From: a virus
Virus record (IMG/VR): IMGVR_UViG_3300025280_000024
Location: 38,046-102,045 of that record
DNA: 64,000 bases
Strand: one strand, 5' to 3'
A model generated the notes under the pieces. That model was not told where the DNA came from, searched no databases, and saw nothing but the letters and a program-made list of their open reading frames with translations. The translations under genes and the position numbers were made by a program. The first letter of the stretch is position 1. The number at the start of each line of letters is the position of its first letter. Shown here one piece after another: positions 43,833 through 50,697 of the stretch.

Positions 43833-44552
43833 TTATCTGTCCCAGTCAATCTCTGCGTGAGGAAAGCGAGACTGCATATAGTAGCGCCAATATTCTCTAA
43901 TCTTACTCATTATCGGACCCAGTTCCTCTTCGGTGTATCCATAATGTAATCCCGTACTATAAATATTCATCAACTCTTGATCTAATACTTCGCCGGCGGG
44001 TTCCTTAAACATCTTTGCTTTCTTATAAATACCAACGACATGAGCTTTTGTTTCTGATTCGTTGGTAAAATATGCTTCTGCGCTTTCAAGAGTGTTCCAA
44101 ACATCTCCCGTAGGAATCTTTTTTTGAATCTTCATCAACATTTCAGTGGGTTGCGTGCTGTGTTCCAGTTCGTGTCTCAATGATTCTTTAATCTCTGGAA
44201 TCAATTCGGAAAATATTGAGTTTTCATAACCTATCGGCAAGATAACATCCACAACAATTTCTGAATTTTTTCTTTGTTCTTCTGTTGCGTCCAAGTCAAA
44301 CTCGTATTTTGCATGAGCATAAACTAGATCTCCTTCCAACATATTAACATAGACATCTTTGACATATTCTAAATTATCCAAAATATGTTCAATATCTAAT
44401 TTAAAATAAGCTTGTTTGGCTTGATTGAAAGCATCTTTGACATCTGAATCTTTCAAAGCGTTTACTATTTCTCTGGAGATTAGGGTCGTATATTGTTCTA
44501 GTTCTCGGCCTTCTTTCAAATATCGTCGCCAACTTTCAAACAGCAGCTTCAT
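43833..44552 (-). CDS. tagged cassette protein 5: second HExxH metallopeptidase-like
   Basis: From ATG 44552 with a GAGGAAAG site, 239 aa; the longer frame to 44690 only reads through repeat remnants. Tag MKLLFESWRRYLKE-G. HELEH (127-131) lies in a helix IKESLRHELEHSTQP, and a later helix SAEAYFTNESETKAHVVGIY could supply a Glu ligand. Weak similarity of layout to cassette protein 11, but the sequences differ. Likely a soluble zinc peptidase delivered with the DNA; substrate unknown. Confidence 0.6.
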   Translation of the reverse strand: MKLLFESWRRYLKEGRELEQYTTLISREIVNALKDSDVKDAFNQAKQAYFKLDIEHILDNLEYVKDVYVNMLEGDLVYAHAKYEFDLDATEEQRKNSEIVVDVILPIGYENSIFSELIPEIKESLRHELEHSTQPTEMLMKIQKKIPTGDVWNTLESAEAYFTNESETKAHVVGIYKKAKMFKEPAGEVLDQELMNIYSTGLHYGYTEEELGPIMSKIREYWRYYMQSRFPHAEIDWDR

Positions 44553-44637
44553 ATTCTTTCCTCGATCGATACGGTTTTCCGTTGAGAAACCACTGTTGTG
44601 ATCCCTTCGGCTGCATCGTAGGTGGTTTTGTTGTGTT
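44536..44637 (-). pseudogene. in-frame 3' remnant of the repeat gene beyond its stop
   Basis: Reading on in the frame of the 44638-45894 gene past its TGA gives a last repeat-like unit (QQWFLNGKPYRSRKEYEAAV) ending at TGA 44538-44536. The paralogue at 46470 ends with a similar segment (WYLNGKRLSRKEYEAAI) that overlaps its next gene in the same way. The ancestral end has therefore been cut off by an in-frame stop after a degenerate unit. Confidence 0.65.
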
Positions 44638-45894
44638 TCATTGTTGCTGCAGTTTCCCGTTGAGATACCACTGTTTTTTTCCATTGGCACGTATCACAGC
44701 AGGACCATCTTCACGATGTCGTTTCCCGTTGAGCCACCACTGTTTTGTTCCATCGGGCCCTATCTCAGCAGGCCCATCCTCGCGATGTAGTTCCCCGTTG
44801 AGATACCAGAACTTTGATCCATCAGTATATATCACAGCAGGCCCATCCTCGCGATGTAGTTCCCCGTTGAGATACCAACCTTTTGTTCCATCAGCATGTA
44901 TCAAAGCAGGACCATCTTCGCGATGCCGTTCTCCGTTGAGATACCACCATTTTGATCCATTAGCATGTATCAAAGCAGGTCCATCCTCGCGATGTAGTTC
45001 CCCGTTGAGCCACCACACTTTTTGGGCACTAGTGGACACATACACTCTTCCATCATCATATTCTCTATAATCGTACTGTTCAACTTTTTTCAAAATAGGT
45101 TTGGGCAGGTGCTTATTTCCTCTGAGTCTTGAAACCAGTTTGGCTAATAGTTCACCGTCGATGGCGAGGTCGTCTACGTTCATGTATTGTCTTGAACCAA
45201 AGTGTATCTGAACATCTTCTGAAGAATCTGTTTTGTGTTTGAAGATAATCAGTGGATCTTCTGCAGAGTGGTATTGTTCATAGAAATCTAAACCAGGAGC
45301 AGCAGTACACCATTGTGTTCCTTTTCCAAGCTCGCAAGCAGCACCTTTGTTGGTTGGAATATAGACAACGTATTCTTCATCTTCATGAATCTTGTGTTTT
45401 CCCTGTCCAGCATCTAAATACCGTTTTTTTGCAAGGTGTTTTCCGTAGGGTTCTCTAGCATCGTCGACAATTGATTGAAGTTGATCGATTGAATCAATCT
45501 TTGCCAGTTGTTTAACAGAAAGAAGCCTGTCTAAGTTTTGTTTCTTTATTTGAAAGAAGGTTTCAAGAGCAGCGCGATCATCGGGCGTCAACACTATAAG
45601 GATTTGATAATCGCGAATAAACAACGAAACGAGCCAATTAAGTGCTTCTGCTTTGTCTTTTTCATCAATATCTCTAGGGATAAAAGCTAATAGAGTAACG
45701 GCGGCGGATCCAACTGTTTCTTTTGAGGCGATATCGAAGAGGCGCTCATCTTCAATAACTTGGTTATAGTTTTCCACTGCTCTCTTGAATTTCTTTGATT
45801 CGAAGCGTTTTTTAACATCTTCCATTCGAACTTCTTGAATAAGTTCTGATTGTTCATTCAAGAACTTTCGCCAGTTTTCAAATATCAGCTTCAT
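44638..45894 (-). CDS. tagged cassette protein 4: repeat protein with G-x-GT-x-WC domain (shortened copy)
   Basis: 418 aa, tag MKLIFENWRKFLNE-Q. Residues 20-180 helical; a domain with CELGKGTQWCTAAP near residue 190 shared with two other cassette proteins; then five 23-residue repeats of the type WYLNGELHREDGPA (MORN-variant/YwqK-like pattern) and a broken sixth. Such repeats form a beta sheet stack and usually bind partners. Close paralogue of 46470-47855 (seven full repeats). The stop is premature compared with the paralogue. The tag suggests packaging; role unknown. Confidence 0.65.
   Translation of the reverse strand: MKLIFENWRKFLNEQSELIQEVRMEDVKKRFESKKFKRAVENYNQVIEDERLFDIASKETVGSAAVTLLAFIPRDIDEKDKAEALNWLVSLFIRDYQILIVLTPDDRAALETFFQIKKQNLDRLLSVKQLAKIDSIDQLQSIVDDAREPYGKHLAKKRYLDAGQGKHKIHEDEEYVVYIPTNKGAACELGKGTQWCTAAPGLDFYEQYHSAEDPLIIFKHKTDSSEDVQIHFGSRQYMNVDDLAIDGELLAKLVSRLRGNKHLPKPILKKVEQYDYREYDDGRVYVSTSAQKVWWLNGELHREDGPALIHANGSKWWYLNGERHREDGPALIHADGTKGWYLNGELHREDGPAVIYTDGSKFWYLNGELHREDGPAEIGPDGTKQWWLNGKRHREDGPAVIRANGKKQWYLNGKLQQQ
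44641..45015. repeat. 69-base tandem repeats, five full units
   Basis: Five 69-base units plus a partial one encode the 23-residue WYLNG...HREDGPA repeats. Units differ at scattered positions, mostly third bases. In-frame and coding, so not a CRISPR array. Confidence 0.9.
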
Positions 45895-46486
45895 TTAATA
45901 TATTCTCCAATTCTTGAATGGTCTTAGCCGTGTCTGTATGCAATATAGCAATTCCTCCTGCTTCAGTCCATGGAACTGTATTCTTTGAGAAATCGTCAAT
46001 TAAAATGTTTGGTTTCCCATTTGTGACTGCCCAACGATATTTGTCGTGTGACATATAAATTTTCTCAGGTGGAGGAGGGTTTAAATTATTATCTATCCAT
46101 TCTTGTTTGCCAATCTCTGACCCATAACCCATTGGAGCAGTCAAAACGTATGGATTGTATGGTGCAATATGATTCCACAACTGTTTGCCATCGGGCATCC
46201 ACTCTAAATCTCTCCAAAAGTTTGCATGATGTTGTAATTCTTTGTACATAAACCTTTTGACAACTTTGTTACCACCAATGTCTTCACCATCAACATAGTC
46301 ACGATCGATTTCTGCTTTTAACTCTTCGGCTTCGCCACTTTGTAGTTTATTGGTTATATAATTTACGGCACCCCCAATAAAATCAACAAGCACACCGTCC
46401 ATATCACAATAAATTTGATATGTCTGAGTTCGTTCAGAGGGCACATAGTTCAGATATTTGCGCCAATTTTCAAATAGCAGCTTCAT
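45878..46486 (-). CDS. tagged cassette protein 3: HAD phosphatase, 5'-nucleotidase-like
   Basis: From ATG 46486 (203 aa); the upstream frame only reads repeat DNA. Tag MKLLFENWRKYLN; the usual L-x-E is absent here, the only such case in the cassette. HAD motifs: DMDGVLVDF (28-36; nucleophile and acid Asp), LTAPMG (motif II), and NILIDDFSKN (motif III/IV acidic pair). This layout is that of 5'(3')-deoxyribonucleotidases. It could recycle nucleotides or remove phosphates from RNA ends. Overlaps the repeat gene by 17 bases. Confidence 0.7.
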   Translation of the reverse strand: MKLLFENWRKYLNYVPSERTQTYQIYCDMDGVLVDFIGGAVNYITNKLQSGEAEELKAEIDRDYVDGEDIGGNKVVKRFMYKELQHHANFWRDLEWMPDGKQLWNHIAPYNPYVLTAPMGYGSEIGKQEWIDNNLNPPPPEKIYMSHDKYRWAVTNGKPNILIDDFSKNTVPWTEAGGIAILHTDTAKTIQELENILNEADI

Positions 46487-47855
46487 ATTCTTTCCTCGAT
46501 AGACGTTTCCCGTTGAGATACCACACTTTTGATCCATCAGCACCTATCAAAGCAGGTCCATCTTCACGATGCAGTTTCCCGTTGAGATACCACACTTTTG
46601 ATCCATCAGCATATATCACAGCAGGTCCATCTTCACGATGCTGTTTCCCGTTGAGAAACCACTCTTTTGTTCCATTAGTATATATCACAGCAGGTCCATC
46701 TTCACGATGTCGTTTCCCGTTGAGATACCAGCGTTTTGATCCATTGGCAACTATCACAGCAGGTCCATCTTCGCGATGTCGTTCCCCGTTGAGCCACCAC
46801 TCTTTTGTTCCATCAGCACCTATCAAAGCAGGTCCATCTTCACGATGCAGTTTCCCGTTGAGATACCAGTGTTTTGTTCCATTGGCACGTATCACAGCAG
46901 GTCCATTTTCACGATGTCGTTTCCCGTTGAGATACCACGATTTTGTTCCATTAGCATATATCACAGCAGGTCCATCTTCACGATGCAGTTTCCCGTTGAG
47001 ATACCACTGTTTTTTTCCATCAATGGACAAGTATACTCTTCCATCATCATATTCTCTATAATCGTACTGTTCAACTTTTTTCAAAATAGGTTTGGGCAGG
47101 TGCTTATTTCCTCTGAGTCTTGAAACCAGTTTGGCTAATAGTTCACCGTCGATGGCGTAGTCGTCTACGTTCATGTATTGCTCAGAACCAAAGTGTATTT
47201 GAACGTCTTTTGAAGAATCTGTTTTGTGTTTGAAGATGATCAGTGGATCTTCTGCAGAGTGGTATTGTTTATAGTAATCTAAACCAGGAGCAGCAGTACA
47301 CCATTGTGTTCCTTTTCCAAGCTCGCAAGCAGCGCCTTTGTTGGTTGGGATGTAGACAACGTATTCACTATCTTCGTGAATCTTGTGTTTCCCTTGTCCA
47401 GCATCTAAATATCGTTTTTTTGCAAGGTGTTTTCTGTAGGGTTCCCTAGCATCATCGACAATTGATTGAAGTTGATCGATTGAATCAATCTTTGCCAGTT
47501 GCTTAACAGAAAGAAACCTGTCTAAGTTTTGTTTCTTTATCTGAAAGAAGGTTTCAAGGGCAGCGCGATGGAGGGGAGCGAATATTTCCGCAGAGATGGA
47601 TAGGGATCCACGAATAAACAGTGAAATGATCCAGTTAAGTGCTTCTGCTTTGTCTTTTTCATCAATGTCCTCGGGGACGCAACTTAATAAAGTGTCAATG
47701 ATGAATTCAATTGAGAAATCAGTGTTTTGTTCCGCTGCTGCTCTCTTGAATTTCTTTGATTCGAAGCGTTTTTTAACATCTTCCATTTGAACTTCATGAA
47801 TAAGCTCTGTCTGTTCATTCAAGAACTTTCGCCAGTTTTCAAATATCAGCTTCAT
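46470..47855 (-). CDS. tagged cassette protein 2: repeat protein with G-x-GT-x-WC domain (full copy)
   Basis: 461 aa, tag MKLIFENWRKFLNE-Q. Same layout as 44638-45894: helical N-terminal region, CELGKGTQWCTAAP domain, then seven full 23-residue repeats (WYLNGKLHREDGPA type) and a terminal half unit ending SRKEYEAAI. N-terminal ~280 residues are nearly identical to the paralogue in long stretches, so the duplication is recent. The repeat count differs (seven against five), which suggests expansion/contraction. Overlaps both neighbours by 17 bases. Function unknown; likely a partner-binding protein carried in the head. Confidence 0.65.
   Translation of the reverse strand: MKLIFENWRKFLNEQTELIHEVQMEDVKKRFESKKFKRAAAEQNTDFSIEFIIDTLLSCVPEDIDEKDKAEALNWIISLFIRGSLSISAEIFAPLHRAALETFFQIKKQNLDRFLSVKQLAKIDSIDQLQSIVDDAREPYRKHLAKKRYLDAGQGKHKIHEDSEYVVYIPTNKGAACELGKGTQWCTAAPGLDYYKQYHSAEDPLIIFKHKTDSSKDVQIHFGSEQYMNVDDYAIDGELLAKLVSRLRGNKHLPKPILKKVEQYDYREYDDGRVYLSIDGKKQWYLNGKLHREDGPAVIYANGTKSWYLNGKRHRENGPAVIRANGTKHWYLNGKLHREDGPALIGADGTKEWWLNGERHREDGPAVIVANGSKRWYLNGKRHREDGPAVIYTNGTKEWFLNGKQHREDGPAVIYADGSKVWYLNGKLHREDGPALIGADGSKVWYLNGKRLSRKEYEAAI
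46473..47006. repeat. 69-base tandem repeats, seven full units
   Basis: Seven 69-base coding units plus a partial terminal unit, homologous to the array at 44641-45015. Blocks of near-identity between non-adjacent units suggest recombination between repeats. Confidence 0.9.
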
Positions 47856-48384
47856 ATGAACCTTCCTTTTCTGCTAATAGAACGACATCTTGTATGCTGG
47901 AAGAATCCCAAATACACCCCGAAGCCACGTCCCAACCATAATACCAATCCGACTTCATTCTTCGGTTCCAGTTATAGGGGCATATTTCTATTCCTCCATA
48001 ACCTTCCTTTTGTACCAGTTCCCAATCAATCAATCGACCAAACGGTGATTGAATACCGAACCCGGCTTCAAGTTCCTCGAAACCAGCATCATCTGATATT
48101 TTAAGAATCTTACCATCTGTTTTAACCTCGTATAGATAACTTGACTCTTCAAGCCAATTCGGCATTTCGCTGCGAACCCACTTGACCCAAGCATCGCCGC
48201 AGCCATACCATAGCCCTTGTGGTTTCATCATAGGGTGTGGGGGCTTTTTCTGTTGAACGTTGCGAAACTCTGTATAAGGTGTCTTAGAAATGAATACTTT
48301 TTGTTCCGGAGTAATGTGATGCCCCCAGAGTTCTGACTGCTCCTTTATCAAGAACTTTCGCCAGTTTTCAAATATCAGCTTCAT
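47839..48384 (-). CDS. tagged cassette protein 1: ADP-ribosyltransferase-like
   Basis: 181 aa, first gene of the cassette. Tag MKLIFENWRKFLIKE-Q (I-K-E one residue late). The body has KPQGLWYGCGDAWVKW, then YEVKTDGKILKISDD, YGGIEICPY and WYYGWDVASGCIWDSSSI, which resemble the conserved pieces of a group of ART-like phage and bacterial proteins (K-P-x-GLW start and a Trp/Asp-rich end). No firm catalytic triad can be assigned. Head-packaged ARTs are known in T4 (Alt). A repeated motif ACTATTTATA lies 21-30 bases upstream, so the whole cassette may be driven from here. Confidence 0.5.
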   Translation of the reverse strand: MKLIFENWRKFLIKEQSELWGHHITPEQKVFISKTPYTEFRNVQQKKPPHPMMKPQGLWYGCGDAWVKWVRSEMPNWLEESSYLYEVKTDGKILKISDDAGFEELEAGFGIQSPFGRLIDWELVQKEGYGGIEICPYNWNRRMKSDWYYGWDVASGCIWDSSSIQDVVLLAEKEGSYEADI

Positions 48385-48404
48385 CCAGATACACTACTCC
48401 CTTG

Positions 48405-48414
48405 TATAAATAGT
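48405..48414 (-). promoter_or_regulatory. recurrent motif ACTATTTATA upstream of the tagged cassette
   Basis: Exact copy, 21-30 bases before the first cassette ATG. No other copy interrupts the 14-gene cassette, so all 14 genes probably share this control. Confidence 0.5.
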
Positions 48415-48436
48415 TATGTTTTTTAGTTGTGGGAGT

Positions 48437-48841
48437 TTAAAAAGAAAGAAGGGACTTTTTGATTACGGCTAGTTCATCTGGTTGAAGTGTTGTGTCCCAT
48501 TCTCCTATCCTATCTATATCGACCCAGGTAAAACCTGTGTGTTCATGACTCAGTTTAACCTGTTCGCCAGAAAACTTATCTGTGGTATAAAAATATACCA
48601 TTCCATAGCTGTGATTGGTTTTTTGTATCAGTGGTGTTAAATCATCTGGATCTACTTTCAATCCGGTTTCTTCGAAAGTTTCTCTAGCAGCTGCTTGTTC
48701 TGGAGTTTCGCCTTTCTCAACGTGGCCACCAGGAGGACCCCACGTTTCTGGCTTCCAGCTGGATTCCCTGCTTCTCAATAGAATAAGAATCTTGCCATCT
48801 TTGACAAGAATGACGTTTGCACCTTTTTTAATTTCTGACAT
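48437..48841 (-). CDS. NUDIX hydrolase
   Basis: 134 aa from ATG 48841 with an AAGGAT site; ATG 48862 overlaps the previous stop but has no ribosome site. The NUDIX box GGHVEKGETPEQAAARETFE, completed by ETGL, is complete (G-x5-E-x7-RE-x2-EE-x-G). It hydrolyses nucleoside diphosphates linked to another group: damaged nucleotides, caps, ADP-ribose or dinucleotides. It lacks the capsid tags of its neighbours, so acts in the infected cell. An NAD- or nucleotide-metabolic role is a guess. Confidence 0.88.
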   Translation of the reverse strand: MSEIKKGANVILVKDGKILILLRSRESSWKPETWGPPGGHVEKGETPEQAAARETFEETGLKVDPDDLTPLIQKTNHSYGMVYFYTTDKFSGEQVKLSHEHTGFTWVDIDRIGEWDTTLQPDELAVIKKSLLSF

Positions 48842-48858
48842 ATCGATCCTTATTTTGA

Positions 48859-49305
48859 TCATCTGATTTCGCTAATTGCAAATGCGATACCAATTGTCGT
48901 CGCAACGCCAATAATAACACCGCCAGCAAACCACCAACTACTATAATCTCCATCGTCTGCCTCCAAAGCTATTTCTGTAAGTCTCTCGATCTCGTCATCT
49001 TTGATTTCCATTATGGAATTATATCGTTCTTGTAGTGCCTGCAGGCTCGCAACGGTGGAATCAAGCGATAAGCTGCACATCGCCTGTTGTCGGTCTTCTG
49101 CGTATTGAATGCGAAGTTCACACTCTATTTGATTTGCTTCTTGTTCAGCGAGCATCTGTGCGACTGCTGCTGGATTTAGGAGGGTTCCTGTGAATGGTGC
49201 CGGCTCTCCCTCTCTAATGTCTGTTATGACTGGCTCTTCGTCTTGTGCCCAGACAAGGGGTTGGAAGGCCATCAAACAGATAAGGAAGGGAATTAGTAGT
49301 CTCAT
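48859..49305 (-). CDS. signal-peptide protein with C-terminal membrane segment
   Basis: 148 aa. N-terminal signal peptide (MRLLIPFLICLMAFQPLVWA) ending AQ, a central helical region with two Cys (QIECELRIQYAEDRQQAMCS) and coiled-coil character, and a C-terminal hydrophobic helix (WWFAGGVIIGVATTIGIAFA) about residues 122-141. Envelope-located. Together with the holin-like and membrane-anchored coiled-coil proteins downstream in this gene group it could belong to a lysis or envelope module, for example a spanin-like protein; that is inference. Confidence 0.55.
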   Translation of the reverse strand: MRLLIPFLICLMAFQPLVWAQDEEPVITDIREGEPAPFTGTLLNPAAVAQMLAEQEANQIECELRIQYAEDRQQAMCSLSLDSTVASLQALQERYNSIMEIKDDEIERLTEIALEADDGDYSSWWFAGGVIIGVATTIGIAFAISEIR

Positions 49306-49704
49306 TTATTGACCTAGTTCTTGCTGCAGCAGTTCTTGTGAATATAAATTGGTCAATCGTCCCTCTGCTTTTTTAAGCTCCAATCTTTGAAAAATTCCTT
49401 GCAATTTCTTAATACTATCAGGAAATCTCAGGTTAAAATCAACTTCAAATTCTTCAAGTGCTTGATCAAAATCACCAGAATTAAAATTATCTGCAGATAG
49501 TAGTTTGATAATTTTATCAAAATATGCTAATTCCAGTCGTCTTCGCCAGGCTGATGGTGCTGTTCCTGCAGCCTTAATTGCATCCACTAGTTTTTGTCGT
49601 GATCGAGAGCGCGTGTCATAGTTCACCTCGGTCAGATCCGGATCAAATATTTTCTCAAGTTCTTCTTTGATAATCTGTTTTAGTTGTGTTTTTGTGATCT
49701 TCAT
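49306..49704 (-). CDS. protein with MKIT-type capsid-targeting tag
   Basis: 132 aa beginning MKITKTQLKQIIKEE (I-K-E at 12-14). Body helical with YDTRSRSRQKLVDAIKAAG and FNSGDFDQALEEFEVDFNLR; no motif recognised. The ATG overlaps the TGA of the previous gene by 4 bases. The tag predicts packaging and cleavage by the gp21-like protease; body function unknown. Confidence 0.55.
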   Translation of the reverse strand: MKITKTQLKQIIKEELEKIFDPDLTEVNYDTRSRSRQKLVDAIKAAGTAPSAWRRRLELAYFDKIIKLLSADNFNSGDFDQALEEFEVDFNLRFPDSIKKLQGIFQRLELKKAEGRLTNLYSQELLQQELGQ

Positions 49705-50117
49705 TGTTCATCCCTAGGAACATATTGGATCCCAAACGCATCTCCCAAAGCTCTTGATAGTGCTTCGGGATTGTCGTGATTTTCCTCAATAAGTTCCTTT
49801 ATTCTTTTCTCTTTTCTTCGATCAACTTCTTGTAAATCGCTTTCTAACTGCTCATCAAGTTGTCCCATAACTTCCTGATGGATACGAATAATCTCATCTC
49901 GCCTGGCAATTTCGCCGGCGTGAGATTCATTGAGAACACCGATTTGTTCTTTATAGGATTCAGATCGAGTTTTCAATAATTTGGTGGCTACGTCCGATTT
50001 CCTGGCAAGGAAAACGGCCAGAACAAAAGCAACGATGACGAGGAGAGGCACATACCAGTGATGCTTGATCCAAGTCCAAGCTTTCTGTAGAAAGTGTTTA
50101 GTTGCCAACCAAGTCAT
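49701..50117 (-). CDS. membrane-anchored coiled-coil protein
   Basis: From ATG 50117 with AGGAG at 8-base spacing (138 aa); the frame to 50183 has no ribosome site. A short N-terminal cytoplasmic stretch, one membrane helix (YVPLLVIVAFVLAVFLA, about 22-38), then a long Glu/Lys/Arg coiled coil to the end. This is the layout of inner-membrane spanins (i-spanins), and it sits next to a holin-like gene. It could also be an unrelated envelope protein. No other motif. Confidence 0.5.
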   Translation of the reverse strand: MTWLATKHFLQKAWTWIKHHWYVPLLVIVAFVLAVFLARKSDVATKLLKTRSESYKEQIGVLNESHAGEIARRDEIIRIHQEVMGQLDEQLESDLQEVDRRKEKRIKELIEENHDNPEALSRALGDAFGIQYVPRDEQ

Positions 50118-50186
50118 TTCTTCATCTCCTTTTGATAAATTAGCATAGCGGCCCATCCAAATAAGTACAGGATCTTCATACATGTC

Positions 50187-50381
50187 TCAATTAGGGCCGT
50201 GCTTCCATGCTACTGCTGCGTCAATAAATCCTTGTAGACCAACATATCCAAGTGAAATGCTTGCCCATATATCGGCTGTGATAAGCTCACCTAGGAGAAA
50301 CGCCGAAGCCGTAACCCAAACCAACAGTTTACGACTGATAATTTTATTCAGTCCTTTGTCTAATACTTGTCTCATACTCAT
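50187..50381 (-). CDS. holin-like small membrane protein
   Basis: 64 aa with AAGGAGGGATT before the ATG. A basic N-terminus (MRQVLDKGLNKIISRK), a hydrophobic helix (LLVWVTASAFLLGELI), a turn and a second weakly hydrophobic helix (SISLGYVGLQGFIDAAVAW). Size and layout fit holins that form lesions in the inner membrane at lysis. No endolysin was identified in this window, so the lysis assignment rests on size and layout alone. Confidence 0.5.
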   Translation of the reverse strand: MSMRQVLDKGLNKIISRKLLVWVTASAFLLGELITADIWASISLGYVGLQGFIDAAVAWKHGPN

Positions 50382-50442
50382 AATCCCTCCTTAATAAAGT
50401 TGTGGATTTTCGTCCATCTCTGCTTGTAAAGCACCAAGCAAC

Positions 50443-50694
50443 TCACTCAAAAATGGTTTGATCAAAAAAAAGAGCGCGTGGATCCATCAAGGCATCTGCC
50501 AAATAAGCTTCGGGTTTTGATCCCAGGTCAAGTTCCCGATCAAGAACCGTATATACAAAATCGTCAAGAGGGTTCCCCGAGTCGAGGCCCAGGGCAGCGG
50601 CCTCTGCTCGTTCCATGGAACGGGCAGAGGCATCAAGCGAGCCCCCAAGCTCTTCCTTAATGATCTGTTTTAGTTGTGTTTTTGTGATCTTCAT
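50443..50694 (-). CDS. small protein with MKIT-type capsid-targeting tag
   Basis: 83 aa: MKITKTQLKQIIKEE-LGG, then an Ala/Glu/Asp-rich helical body (RSMERAEAAALGLDSG, YLADALMDPRALFF). Apart from the tag it is unrelated to its neighbours. The ATG follows the previous stop by three bases. Probably an internal head protein; function unknown. The tag DNA is nearly identical in the adjacent tagged genes. Confidence 0.5.
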   Translation of the reverse strand: MKITKTQLKQIIKEELGGSLDASARSMERAEAAALGLDSGNPLDDFVYTVLDRELDLGSKPEAYLADALMDPRALFFDQTIFE

Positions 50695-50697
50695 TGT

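Noticed and set aside
44553-44690. N-terminal extension of the HELEH peptidase gene up to 44690
   Set aside because: The extension reads repeat-remnant DNA in another frame; the tag start at 44552 has a ribosome site and matches the other cassette genes.
44582-45070. Plus-strand frame of 162 codons
   Set aside because: Same reason: complement of the shorter repeat array.
44641-47006. Possible CRISPR arrays
   Set aside because: Units are 69 bases, contiguous, in frame and coding; there are no unique spacers between constant repeats.
46420-47061. Plus-strand frame of 213 codons with regular repeats
   Set aside because: It is the complement of the 69-base coding repeats of the minus-strand repeat protein; the repeated GPSSRC pattern follows from that.
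48400-48430. T4 late promoter TATAAATA on the plus strand
   Set aside because: It matches by sequence but points away from every gene I can support; only the reverse-complement motif is useful here.
48385-48436. Hairpin with ACTCCC and GGGAGT arms between NUDIX and cassette genes
   Set aside because: Loop of over 30 bases and no T run at the end; terminator not supported.
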